A stretch of 64,000 nucleotides of DNA from Natrinema hispanicum (lineage in GTDB: Archaea > Halobacteriota > Halobacteria > Halobacteriales > Natrialbaceae), in contig NZ_FOIC01000004.1 in NCBI RefSeq assembly GCF_900111485.1, positions 124,001 through 188,000 on the forward strand, given 5' to 3'. A program made the translations under genes and the position numbers. Positions 28,053 to 36,633 of the stretch are shown here, piece by piece (the first letter of the stretch is position 1; every line of letters begins with the position of its first letter). The notes below the pieces were generated by a model, which saw nothing but the letters and a program-made list of their open reading frames with translations, was not told the DNA's origin and ran no database searches.

Positions 28053-28724
28053 TCACTGAGGCTGTTGCGATGCCTGCTCCAGACTATCGACGAGCCGTGA
28101 CTGTAACATGGCGTTTATCGGAAGCAGGAGCCCCCAGGTGAGAACAGCCAGTGTCGGATCGACTGCCGCAACAGCGATCGAGAGGATAAACACCAGTGGT
28201 GAGGCGAGAAACCGAGCTTCCTGAACGAGCACGATCCGAGACGTGAGCCCCTCCTCCAAGAGATCCTGCCGTGACGCGTAGTTCCACAGGAGCGCAAGAC
28301 TGAGTCCGGTCAGTGCCAACACCCCTGCGTAGACTGAGATCCCGAACTGATTCGGATAGGTGGTGAACAGACTCGTCCCGTACGGAACGAACGCGACCAT
28401 CAGCAAAAACAAGAGATTGAGCCAGAGAAGGCCTCGATCGTGCTGTTCGATGTGGACGAAGACGTGACGATGAAGCATCCAGTAGAGCCCGATGATCAGA
28501 AAACTCAACACGTAGCCGACGAACTCGTCCCACTGCTCCATGACGAGCTCAGGAAGAATCGACAGCGAACTGCCCGCCGGGACGGTCGGGACCGTGATTT
28601 CGAGCACTAACAGCGTGATCGCGATCGCGATCACACCGTCGCTCAGCGCAATGAGTCGATCCGTTTCGTCGGCGTCTCGTCGAAAGAGCTGCTGCATATC
28701 GAACAGTACGGCGTCGACCGGCAT
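28053..28724 (-). CDS. TMEM175-type (DUF1211) potassium channel-like protein
   Basis: 223 residues. The first helix has RLIALSDGVIAIAITLLVLE, a close variant of the RxxxFSDGV signature that lines the pore of TMEM175 K+ channels. Further helices occur at about 60-80, 95-120, 130-150 and 175-205. Prokaryotic TMEM175 proteins are tetrameric K+-permeable channels, which would suit a salt-in halophile. Only one six-helix unit is present. The gene is unpaired. Confidence 0.85.
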   Translation of the reverse strand: MPVDAVLFDMQQLFRRDADETDRLIALSDGVIAIAITLLVLEITVPTVPAGSSLSILPELVMEQWDEFVGYVLSFLIIGLYWMLHRHVFVHIEQHDRGLLWLNLLFLLMVAFVPYGTSLFTTYPNQFGISVYAGVLALTGLSLALLWNYASRQDLLEEGLTSRIVLVQEARFLASPLVFILSIAVAAVDPTLAVLTWGLLLPINAMLQSRLVDSLEQASQQPQ

Positions 28725-28883
28725 AGCTACTGGATGTCACCGACTGCCCGGCATCTGACCGTCTCGAGACCGAGCCGCTCGAGTTCCTGATCGATACCCG
28801 AACGACGCGATCCGAATCACGACTCGCGTGTCACGGCGCTGTATTCCTGACATCGGCGGTCGTTCAGCCGTTCTAAACCGTGC

Positions 28884-31457
28884 TCAGTCCTGCATACGCC
28901 TGACGAGGACGGCAACCCCGAGATACCCCGGCAGACAGACGGCAAGGACGACAGCGATGAGACCCCAGTCAGCCACATCGAGTGGCACCGTCCCGAAATA
29001 CTGGGAGAGCGGGGTATACAGCACCGAGAGGTGCAGCAGGATCGAGACCGCGACGGACGCCGTGAGCCAGTTGTTCGATAGCACCGGCGTCTCGCGCAAC
29101 CATCGGATGACGTAGAGCCCGACGAGTTCGAGGAAGACAAAACCGGTGAACACGAGCGTCATCGTGCGAGGGGTGACGGCGGGAGCTCCCTCGAGGGTGT
29201 AGAACATGAGTGCGAGGAGGACGATTGTGGTCACGGCACCCATTCCGCCGATCATGACGAGCATCGCGCGACCGATGATCCCCTGCTCGCGGTCGCGTGG
29301 CGATCGGTCCATCACGTCTTCACTTTTCGGATCCGACCCGAGCGCCAGCGCCGGCAGCCCGTCGGTCACCAGGTTGATCCACAACAACTGCACGGCAGGC
29401 AGGATGAGATAGCCATACAGCGATGCGATGAAGACGAGCGCCACCTCACCGACGTTCGCACTGAGGAGGTAGGCGACGAACTTCCAGATGTTATCGAAGA
29501 TCGTTCGCCCGCGCTCGATCGCACGCTCGATCGTTGCGTAGTTGTCGTCGAGCAAGACCATATCCGAGGCCTGTCTGGCCACGTCAGTCCCGCGGATCCC
29601 CATCGCGACGCCGATGTCGGCGTTTTTCAGCGCCGGTGCGTCGTTGACGCCGTCGCCAGTCATCGCCACGTTGTGACCGCGGTCTTGCAGCGCCTGCAGG
29701 ATACGCACCTTGTGTTCTGGCGACGTACGCGCGAAGACGTCGACGGCCTCGACGCGCTCGCGCAACCCCTCGTCGTCCATCCGTTCGATCTCCCGTCCCG
29801 TGAGCACTTCAGCGCCGATCCCGAGTCCGCTGGCGATCGCACCGGCCGTCCGGACGTTATCGCCAGTCACCATCTTCACGTCGATGCCGGCGTGTTCCGT
29901 CGCTGCGATTGCGTCGGCGACTTCCTCTCGCGGTGGATCGATCATGCCAGCTAGTCCGACGAACGTCAGCCCGTCCGCGAGGTCGTCGGGACCGTCCGGC
30001 TCCTCATAGTAGGCCATCGCCAGCACACGCAGCGCGTCATCGCCGAACTCGCGAACCATCGTCTCGATCCGATCGCGACGTGCGTCGGTCAGCGCCACTG
30101 GCCCGTCGGCTGTCAGAATTCGGTCACAGTGGTCGACGACGACCTCCGGCGCACCTTTGACGTAGCCGATATCGTCGTGGACGGTCCCCATCCACTTTCG
30201 ATCCGAGGAAAACGGCACCTCGCCAGTTCGGGGATACTCGTCCCGCAGGTCCTCGAGATCGAACCCGTGACGGTCGGCCGCCTCGAGCAAGGCCTGCTCG
30301 GTCGGATCACCGCTCTCGAGCGTCGCGTCGTTACAGAGTGCGCCAATTTGCAAGAGCAGGGCTTCACGGTCAGCGAGTTGCGTGTCCCCTGTCTTGCCGT
30401 CGAGATCGAGGTCGAGGGCCATGTCGTTGACCCAGAGTCTGCTGACGGTCATCTGGCCCTTCGTGAGCGTTCCGGTCTTGTCCGTACAGACGACGTCGAC
30501 GGCACCCAGCGCCTCTACTGCCGGGAGTCGACGAACGAGTGCGTTCTCGTCGGACATCCGCCGGACGCCGAGTGCGAGCGCAAGCGTGACCACCGCCGGC
30601 AACCCCTCTGGAATGGCGGCGACAGCCAGCGAAACGGCCGTAAGCGCGGCCTGAATCGCAGCAGTCCCGCGCAGGAGCAACAGCGGGGCAACCAGTGCAG
30701 AAAGGACGAGTACACCGCCGCCGAGCATGCGACCCAGCTGATCGAGCTCGGTCTGTAACGGCGTCTGCGTCTCCTCAGTCATGGCGAGTTCACGGGCAAT
30801 CGCACCGACCGCCGTCTCCATTCCGGTCTCGGTAATGACAGCCACACCCTTGCCGCGGGTGACGTTCGTTCCCTTATAGACCATACTCGTCCGCTCTGCG
30901 ATCGGCGTCTCCGACTCGACCGGTGCGGTTGCCTTCGAGACCGGCACGCTCTCGCCAGTCAGTGCCGCCTCGTCGACCTGAAGGTCGGTCTCCTCGAGCA
31001 ACCGACCGTCGGCGGGGACGACGTCGCCGCCACGTAAGACAACGATATCGCCGGGGACGATTTCCTGGGCATCGATCTCGACGACCTCGCCGTCTCGGCG
31101 GACGGTTGCCGTCGGCGCAGCCAGTTCACGTAGCGACTCGAGGCTTCGCTCGGCCCGGTAGTCCTGGACGAAGCCGAAGATCCCGTTTGCGATGACGATA
31201 ATGCCGATCAGCACTGCGTCGACAGTGTGGTCCGCCCAGACCGAAAGCACGGCCGCAACGATCAGCACCCAGATCAGGACGCTGTCGAACTGAGCGATAA
31301 AAATGTCGACCGGTGTCCGCCCGCCGCCTTCGATGATATCGTTCGCACCGTACTCCTCCCGTCGCCGGCGCACCTCGTCGCTCGTCAGTCCGTTGGGGTT
31401 CGACTCGAGATCCTCGAGAACCCGTGACCACGGCTGCTCGTGTGGCGGATCGGCCAT
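28884..31457 (-). CDS. P-type ATPase, SERCA/PMCA-like calcium pump
   Basis: 857 residues. Actuator TGES is in [11 protein letters not shown], the phosphorylation site is [15 protein letters not shown], the nucleotide domain carries KGAPE, and the hinge is [13 protein letters not shown]. Transport residues match a P2A pump: PEGLP in helix 4, SANVGE in helix 5 (Asn and Glu), [16 protein letters not shown] in helix 6 (Asn, Thr, Asp), and a Glu in [10 protein letters not shown] in helix 8. Ca2+ export is therefore likely. The N-terminal cation ATPase domain is complete. The start is taken at 31457 rather than 31478. Confidence 0.93.
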   Translation of the reverse strand: MADPPHEQPWSRVLEDLESNPNGLTSDEVRRRREEYGANDIIEGGGRTPVDIFIAQFDSVLIWVLIVAAVLSVWADHTVDAVLIGIIVIANGIFGFVQDYRAERSLESLRELAAPTATVRRDGEVVEIDAQEIVPGDIVVLRGGDVVPADGRLLEETDLQVDEAALTGESVPVSKATAPVESETPIAERTSMVYKGTNVTRGKGVAVITETGMETAVGAIARELAMTEETQTPLQTELDQLGRMLGGGVLVLSALVAPLLLLRGTAAIQAALTAVSLAVAAIPEGLPAVVTLALALGVRRMSDENALVRRLPAVEALGAVDVVCTDKTGTLTKGQMTVSRLWVNDMALDLDLDGKTGDTQLADREALLLQIGALCNDATLESGDPTEQALLEAADRHGFDLEDLRDEYPRTGEVPFSSDRKWMGTVHDDIGYVKGAPEVVVDHCDRILTADGPVALTDARRDRIETMVREFGDDALRVLAMAYYEEPDGPDDLADGLTFVGLAGMIDPPREEVADAIAATEHAGIDVKMVTGDNVRTAGAIASGLGIGAEVLTGREIERMDDEGLRERVEAVDVFARTSPEHKVRILQALQDRGHNVAMTGDGVNDAPALKNADIGVAMGIRGTDVARQASDMVLLDDNYATIERAIERGRTIFDNIWKFVAYLLSANVGEVALVFIASLYGYLILPAVQLLWINLVTDGLPALALGSDPKSEDVMDRSPRDREQGIIGRAMLVMIGGMGAVTTIVLLALMFYTLEGAPAVTPRTMTLVFTGFVFLELVGLYVIRWLRETPVLSNNWLTASVAVSILLHLSVLYTPLSQYFGTVPLDVADWGLIAVVLAVCLPGYLGVAVLVRRMQD

Positions 31458-31775
31458 CGCCTCGGTCTTCCAGCGCAAACCCTATAGGCATACCCCGGGC
31501 AGCGACGCCGGAATACCGAGCTGCGGCCAAATGAGCGAAGCGAGTATGGGAAGACACCGGTAGAAGAGGGTGCTGTACTCACCCCGTATTATAATGTAAC
31601 ATAAAAACGCCGCATTACTCGCGACAACTACGATCGCACGAACCGCGAAGCGAGGATTCGGGAGCATGGACCGCTCGAGTCACCGGCTAAACAGCCGATT
31701 CACTCGATCGCAGGGGATGGATCACCACGGACGATTCGAGAGGTGATCGGACGAACTGGCGTCGATCGGCTCCGC
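31458..31775. other. Intergenic region upstream of the P-type ATPase
   Basis: 318 bases with no gene. A short AT-rich patch, GTATTATAATGTAACATAAA near 31586-31605, could hold a promoter for the leftward ATPase gene at some distance. Nothing else is recognised. Confidence 0.4.
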
Positions 31776-32969
31776 TTAGTCGCCAGCGAGCGATTCCTGA
31801 CTGGCGGCACAGTTGTTCGGGCCGAGCTCGAGTTCGAATGCTTCGTCGTCGTCAGCCTCCTGCTGGCCGAGGTTCGTCGGAATGATGTCCTCGTAGTTGG
31901 CCGGCCGTGGGGGCATATCCGAGAGGATGAGTTCGACGAAGTCGTCTTCGTCCATCGTGAGCGCATCCATCTCCTCCTCGAGCTGGCCGATCGGTGCCGT
32001 GTAGGTGCCGTCGGCGGCAGGTTCGGCAGCGTCGCTGAAGTGTGCGCCACCGATGAGCGTCTCGTCGGGCAGCGAAAGGACACGCTCCTGCAGGCTCTCG
32101 TAGAGTTGCGCAGCGGCTTCGGGTGCGCCGTCGTCACCTTCCTCGAGGTCGGGGCGGGCGACGCTTTCGATGAAGAGGCCGTCGCCGGTCGCCAGCAGCG
32201 AGTCGTCGACGAGGTACGAGGTCATGCCGGAGGTGTGCCCGGGCGTGGAGACCGTCTCGATGGTGGCGTCGCCGACCTCGAACTCGTCGCCGTCCTCTGC
32301 GAGAGTGACGTCGTCAGCGTAGGTGACGCCACGCTGGACCGAGGCCCCGGGGATGACACCCTCGACACCGACGGCGTCGAGTGCACGCACGCCGGAGATG
32401 TGGTCGGCGTGAATGTGCGTGTCGATCGCGTATTTCAGGTCGACGCCGAGTTCCTCAGCGTCGGTGAGGTAGCGATCCGTGAACGCACGTAGCGGGTCGA
32501 TAACGGCTGCCTCGTCACCGTCGACGACGAGGTAGCCCAGACAGCCCGAGGAAGGACGCTGGTACTGGTAGAGTGTGCCCGCGCCATCGTAGTCGGACAC
32601 TTCGACGCGCTCGTAAATCCGCGCCCAGCCGTTCATCCCGTCCTCGAGCTGGTTTGCGTCGTAGCCACGATCTTTGAGCGTGGCCGCGACGAACTCGCTC
32701 GAGCCACCCTTCGCACAGAGGACCGTCACGTCACGGTCGTCGGGAATCTGTGCAAGAACGTCCTCGTCGATCTCGTCCTCGAGGAACTCGAAGTAGGGGA
32801 TGTTGATCGACTCGACGCTGTCGCCATCGATGTGCCACTCCTCGTACTCCGATTGGGCGCGCACGTCGAGGAGCGTTACGTCCTCGCCCGCATCGATGCT
32901 CGCTTTGAGTTCGCTGGGGGTGATCGATTCGACCTCGACGTCTGGGGTTGGAAAGTCCATGTCGTCCAT
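31776..32969 (-). CDS. Rhodanese-metallo-beta-lactamase fusion (persulfide dioxygenase-like)
   Basis: 397 residues from the ATG at 32969. Residues ~10-120 form a rhodanese domain: VTLLDVRAQSEYEEWHIDGD, with the active cysteine in VTVLCAKGGSSEF. Residues ~130-350 form a metallo-beta-lactamase domain with DTHIHADHISG, the GHTSGM and SLLATGDGLF metal ligands. The tail PPRPANYEDIIPTNLG is typical of the persulfide dioxygenase/glyoxalase II-like group. The likely role is handling of sulfane sulfur, oxidising or transferring persulfide. It is divergent from tusA across 227 bases. Confidence 0.9.
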   Translation of the reverse strand: MDDMDFPTPDVEVESITPSELKASIDAGEDVTLLDVRAQSEYEEWHIDGDSVESINIPYFEFLEDEIDEDVLAQIPDDRDVTVLCAKGGSSEFVAATLKDRGYDANQLEDGMNGWARIYERVEVSDYDGAGTLYQYQRPSSGCLGYLVVDGDEAAVIDPLRAFTDRYLTDAEELGVDLKYAIDTHIHADHISGVRALDAVGVEGVIPGASVQRGVTYADDVTLAEDGDEFEVGDATIETVSTPGHTSGMTSYLVDDSLLATGDGLFIESVARPDLEEGDDGAPEAAAQLYESLQERVLSLPDETLIGGAHFSDAAEPAADGTYTAPIGQLEEEMDALTMDEDDFVELILSDMPPRPANYEDIIPTNLGQQEADDDEAFELELGPNNCAASQESLAGD

Positions 32970-33026
32970 TGTGTACACCAACGAGTACCGGCCCGTCCCA
33001 CATAAAGCTTTGCATAGTTTTTCGAC

Positions 33027-33167
33027 TATTGCACAATACCGTGCCGCCAAATAGTGGGTCAAAGGGAACGCTGTGTCTGAATACACCATATATCGAGCGC
33101 GTGGGTTGGGCAGTTGTTTGTATACTCTGCAAGAATCGATGGCCTTTTGAATCCATGGCCAATATTG
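33027..33167. promoter_or_regulatory. Divergent control region with dyads TATTGCACAATA and CAATATTG
   Basis: TATTG-CA-CAATA lies at 33027-33038 on the rhodanese-MBL side, and the palindrome CAATATTG at 33160-33167, about 30 bases before the tusA ATG, where a TATA box is expected. Shared half-site TATTG/CAATA suggests one regulator may act on both genes; this is inference. Confidence 0.4.
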
Positions 33168-33196
33168 TGAAATAGCTCCAAGAGAGCACACAAACT

Positions 33197-33442
33197 ATGA
33201 GTTCGGAATACCAGATCGCGGAGACGCTCGACGTGAAAGGTGCATCGTGTCCCATGCCGGTTGTCCAGACGAAGTCTGCCATCGACGACCTCGCCGAGGG
33301 CGAGGTCCTCGAGGTAGTCGCCACGGACTCGGGAAGCATGAGCGACCTCGACGGCTGGGCGACTGGCACGGACGGCGTTGAGTTGCTCGAGCAAGTCGAG
33401 GACGGCGACGTCTACAAACACTACGTCAAGAAGACGGCCTAA
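33197..33442 (+). CDS. tusA: TusA-family sulfurtransferase
   Basis: 81 residues. The family motif is GASCPMPVVQTKSAIDDL, where the cysteine in CPMP carries the persulfide. EGEVLEVVATDSGSMSDLDG follows as the second strand-helix unit. TusA proteins relay sulfur for tRNA thiolation, molybdenum cofactor or dissimilatory sulfur pathways. Its position opposite a rhodanese-MBL protein suggests a shared sulfane-sulfur relay. Confidence 0.92.
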   Translation: MSSEYQIAETLDVKGASCPMPVVQTKSAIDDLAEGEVLEVVATDSGSMSDLDGWATGTDGVELLEQVEDGDVYKHYVKKTA

Positions 33443-33564
33443 GCGGCGCGGCGGGACATCGACGCTGTCAACGCCGGACAGTTCCGCATGCGCTTGCGCG
33501 AGACGGGATCGAAGGCGACGTCGAAGGCGACGTTTGATGGGTCTCGGCACAGAACCCCGATGTG

Positions 33565-33984
33565 ATGACTGCCGACGATCGGTACAAGTTGTTCGGTGTC
33601 TACGTCTCTCAGAACGTGTTCGACGCGCTCGCCGACTACCTGTACGAAGCGGCTGGCGTCGTCGACTACGAGAGCTACTTCGACCCGTCGGAGTCGACGA
33701 TCCCCGTGGGTGATCCGGGTGCTGACGCGACCGACAGGCTCGTCTCAGACCTCGTCACCGAATTTGCCGACCTCTACGACAGGGCGGCCTTCGAAACTGC
33801 CCGCGAAGTCGACGCCGACGCGTTCGACCTCGCGTATCTCGCTGCCGAGCCACAGGCGGTCGCGAACGCCCGCGAACGCTTTCAGGCGGCGGCAACGATT
33901 CAAGAGGCGGATCTGCGGACGATCCATACCGCGATCCTAGCGGCGTACCTCTCGCAGGCGGCCACGCGTGAGATCGACGACTGA
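33565..33984 (+). CDS. Conserved haloarchaeal hypothetical protein
   Basis: 139 residues, starting MTADDRYKLFGVYVSQNVFD. It appears wholly helical and acidic, with VTEFADLYDRAAFETAREVD and NARERFQAAATIQEADLRTI. There is no membrane segment or metal motif. A GTG immediately before the ATG is an alternative start. Codon use is typical of real genes here. It is in the same direction as tusA, 122 bases downstream. I do not recognise the family. Confidence 0.65.
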   Translation: MTADDRYKLFGVYVSQNVFDALADYLYEAAGVVDYESYFDPSESTIPVGDPGADATDRLVSDLVTEFADLYDRAAFETAREVDADAFDLAYLAAEPQAVANARERFQAAATIQEADLRTIHTAILAAYLSQAATREIDD

Positions 33985-34066
33985 GACGGTCTGCTGTCAC
34001 GAGTTCCCGGTGGGACCGCAGTGCGGGTCGCGGGCCCACCGAACTGACTGACAGGAGTCCGTCTGA

Positions 34067-34245
34067 GACGGGCTACCGGGCGTCGTCATCGGGCTGGCGG
34101 TCATCGCGCTGACCGTCGTCGGCATCACGGGCGGTATCCTCGGTGCGTCGATCGGCGACCCACCCCGCTTCGGATCTATCTGATGACGTCGCTGGTGACC
34201 GTCGCCATCCTCTTTCACAATGTCAACGAGTTCGTCAAAGAATAG
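34067..34245 (+). pseudogene. Frameshifted fragment of a small membrane protein gene
   Basis: One frame (34067-34183) encodes a glycine-rich hydrophobic stretch, GVVIGLAVIALTVVGITGGI, then a stop. The next frame resumes across the same point with IYLMTSLVTVAILFHNVNEF to a stop at 34245. Read together they look like two membrane helices of a single short protein disrupted by a frameshift and lacking a 5' end. Codon use stays coding-like on both sides. Confidence 0.4.
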
Positions 34246-34373
34246 CTCCGGACGGAGCGACACGGTTGGCCGTCGGAATAGTCCATCACCGCCCGACACA
34301 GCGGACGGAGCCGCATGCGCGTATCGGCATAGGACGCAGGTCACACATCGGGCGACGAGCGATCGCTCTGCCC

Positions 34374-34508
34374 TCACTCCCGCGTATTGCTGAGGTTCTG
34401 CATCTCTCCCGCACAGTGCGCACAGGCGGCTTGATGACGTGCTTTCGTTCGTGCTCCACAGACCATACATTCGTACAGGTTTTCCCGTTTCGATGTGCTC
34501 GAGCCCAT
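34374..34508 (-). CDS. Small rubrerythrin-like zinc-ribbon protein (44 residues)
   Basis: Starts MGSSTSKRENLYECMVCGAR at 34508 and ends at 34374. Two knuckles, CMVCGA and CAHCAGEMQNLS, are spaced like the short rubrerythrin-like/DUF7129 zinc-binding proteins found in most haloarchaea. It is too short for most ORF calls. The role is unknown; probably a metal-binding adaptor. The sequence between this gene and the CBS gene (34509-34765) holds nothing else recognised. Confidence 0.8.
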   Translation of the reverse strand: MGSSTSKRENLYECMVCGARTKARHQAACAHCAGEMQNLSNTRE

Positions 34509-34765
34509 ACTTACCACGACAAAACTACTACATACAACCAGATAAAAGCTCCGTCAGTCGTCCTGTCAGATCTTCCCGGCCGCGACTAGCTGAGAGTCCC
34601 GTACTCGAGCGCATAACTGATCGCTACGCCGTTGCGGACCAGATACGGTGAGCCACGGTCTGAGGAGGTGCGTGCGACCGGAAGAGAGGACCGTCGATCA
34701 GGTTGGAACGTTGATAGCTGCGAGGGATTATGCTACTGGTCGTGGGACCGACGAGTGAGTCACCT

Positions 34766-35188
34766 ATGCCAGTCCAGAATCTCGCTCGGAGCGACATTGT
34801 CACCGCTGCACCCGACGAATCGATTCAGGAACTCGCAGCGACGATGCAAGACGAGGGCGTTGGCTGTATCGTGATTACCGACGACGACGCGCCGGTCGGG
34901 ATCGTGACCGACCGCGATCTAGTGATGCAAATCCTCGCGTCCGGAACCGATCCGGGCAAGGCCGTCGCCGAAGACGTGATGTCGAAGGACCTGTGTACGA
35001 TCGAAGATCGCGCGGGCTTCTACCACGCCACTGAACTGATGAGCGAACACGGCGTTCGACGGCTTCCCGTGACGGACTCGGACGGCACGCTGACGGGCAT
35101 CATTACGATCGACGACCTCAACGAACTCCTCGCGGACGAACAACAGGAGCTCGCGGGCGTCATCCGGCAACAGCGACCACCATACTGA
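34766..35188 (+). CDS. Two-CBS-domain protein
   Basis: 140 residues from MPVQNLARSDIVTAAPDESI. Tandem CBS modules are seen: GCIVITDDDAPVGIVTDRDL and RRLPVTDSDGTLTGIITIDD, separated by VAEDVMSKDLCTIEDRA. CBS pairs bind adenine nucleotides or similar ligands and act as energy or ion sensors, usually for a partner protein. No partner domain is fused. The earlier in-frame ATG at 34730 lies in promoter-like sequence. Confidence 0.9.
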   Translation: MPVQNLARSDIVTAAPDESIQELAATMQDEGVGCIVITDDDAPVGIVTDRDLVMQILASGTDPGKAVAEDVMSKDLCTIEDRAGFYHATELMSEHGVRRLPVTDSDGTLTGIITIDDLNELLADEQQELAGVIRQQRPPY

Positions 35189-35338
35189 GTCGACAGCGGG
35201 TCCAGTTGACCGATCCACCAGCCCAACAACTCCGGTATGCCAACACGTCGGCAGCGATGTGAGTACCCCCATGGTTAGTGTCGACATGGCATTGTAACCG
35301 ACATACTCAAAGGGTTGTGTCGCCTGTAATGTAACACA

Positions 35339-35968
35339 ATGATGCTGCCAACGCACGTGCTCGTCGGACTTGCGCTTGCACTCCCCGTCGCAGTCGCCGT
35401 CCCCGAGCACGCCGACATTGCGCTCACTGCAGGGTTGCTCGGTGGCCTCATTCCGGATCTGGATATGTACATCGGCCACCGAAAGACGCTGCACTATCCG
35501 GTCTACTACTCGGCACTCGCCGCCGTGGCAGCACCGGTCGCCGCGCTCGTCCCGACGACGGCGACGATCGCTGCAGCGATGGGACTCCTCGGCGCGGCAG
35601 CTCACAGCGTGATGGACGTCTTCGGCGGCGGACTCGAGCTCCGGCCGTGGGAAGCGACCTCGAGCCGGGCCGTCTACAACCATTACCACGACCGATGGCT
35701 CGCACCGCGACGGTGGATTCGGTACGACGGCGCACCCGAGGATCTGGTCCTCTCGGTGGTCGTCGCCGTCCCGCTGCTGGTCGCGCTCGACGGCACGCTC
35801 CGCGTGATCGTCGGCACAGCCGTGCTGATCGGGATCGTCTATACCGCCGTGCGACGGCTGCTCCCGGCGATCGCGGAAGTGCTGATCGCGGGCTATCTGC
35901 TCCAAGCGATTCCGGATCACATGCTTGCGCGGCTGCCCACCCGGTACGTCCCTGATTACGTCGAGTGA
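35339..35968 (+). CDS. Membrane-bound metal-dependent hydrolase (YdjM/DUF457-like)
   Basis: 209 residues, about six hydrophobic segments. The family motifs are LPTHVLVG at the N-terminus, GGLIPDLDMYIGHRKTLHYP after helix 1, and AAAHSVMDVFGGGLELRPWE, supplying the His/Asp metal ligands. Bacterial YdjM is a LexA-regulated inner-membrane protein; the reaction is unknown. Two ATGs are adjacent (35339 and 35342). It lies in the same direction as the next membrane gene, 75 bases before it. Confidence 0.85.
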   Translation: MMLPTHVLVGLALALPVAVAVPEHADIALTAGLLGGLIPDLDMYIGHRKTLHYPVYYSALAAVAAPVAALVPTTATIAAAMGLLGAAAHSVMDVFGGGLELRPWEATSSRAVYNHYHDRWLAPRRWIRYDGAPEDLVLSVVVAVPLLVALDGTLRVIVGTAVLIGIVYTAVRRLLPAIAEVLIAGYLLQAIPDHMLARLPTRYVPDYVE

Positions 35969-36042
35969 TCGATCGAACGGCAGCGTCGGTGCGTTTCTGT
36001 CGGAAGTATTATCAGTTTCGGCTGTAACCTGTGAGCAAACAC

Positions 36043-36603
36043 ATGCAGACCTCGGTAGCGAAAGAGGCCGAACGTGGCATCCGATATTCGCTTCTCGCCG
36101 TGGTCGCTGTCGGGTACCGTCAGCGGGACCCGGGCGCGGTCGTCAACGCACTCATCGCGCTTGTGGCGACGTATCTTCCCGGCCACTTCGAACGCCGATA
36201 CGATGTGACCTTCCGGCCGTGGCAACGCGTGTATCTCAACAGCGCGATGCTCACCCACGCTATCGGCATGCTCGGTCCCTACGACGATGTCTGGTGGTGG
36301 GACCATATGACACACACCCACTCGGCGACGCTGCTTGGCGGCCTGACCTTTGCTGCGGCCCGTCGGAACGATCGCGAGCCCCACCCTCGAGTCGTCGGTG
36401 TCGTCGCCTGCGCCGGCGTCCTCTGGGAGATCGGCGAGTATATCGTCCACGCGACGGCCAACCACCTCGGCTGGGAACCACTGCTCGTCTCCTACGGGAA
36501 AGTCGACACCGCCCTTGATCTCGTGTTCGACCTCGTCGGCGCGCTGTTGGTCGTTCTCCTCGGCGACGCCTTCCTCGAGAACCTGACTGAGACCGACGAG
36601 TAG
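36043..36603 (+). CDS. Conserved membrane protein (DUF2238/YjdF-like)
   Basis: 186 residues starting MQTSVAKEAERGIRYSLLAV. Hydrophobic helices alternate with conserved His/Trp/Asp motifs, notably DVWWWDHMTHTHSATLLGG and GVLWEIGEYIVHATANHLGW, then DTALDLVFDLVGALLVVLLG. This arrangement matches the YjdF/DUF2238 group of unknown function. A GTG at 36031 in frame would add four residues. It is convergent with the sph gene, 30 bases away. Confidence 0.78.
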   Translation: MQTSVAKEAERGIRYSLLAVVAVGYRQRDPGAVVNALIALVATYLPGHFERRYDVTFRPWQRVYLNSAMLTHAIGMLGPYDDVWWWDHMTHTHSATLLGGLTFAAARRNDREPHPRVVGVVACAGVLWEIGEYIVHATANHLGWEPLLVSYGKVDTALDLVFDLVGALLVVLLGDAFLENLTETDE

Positions 36604-36633
36604 CACGGACACCCTTCGGCGGCGTGATGTGAC

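Noticed and set aside
33997..34470. 157-codon leftward frame in the tusA-CBS gap
   Set aside because: It overlaps both the frameshifted membrane fragment and the better-supported 44-residue zinc-ribbon gene in another frame; its translation is not protein-like.
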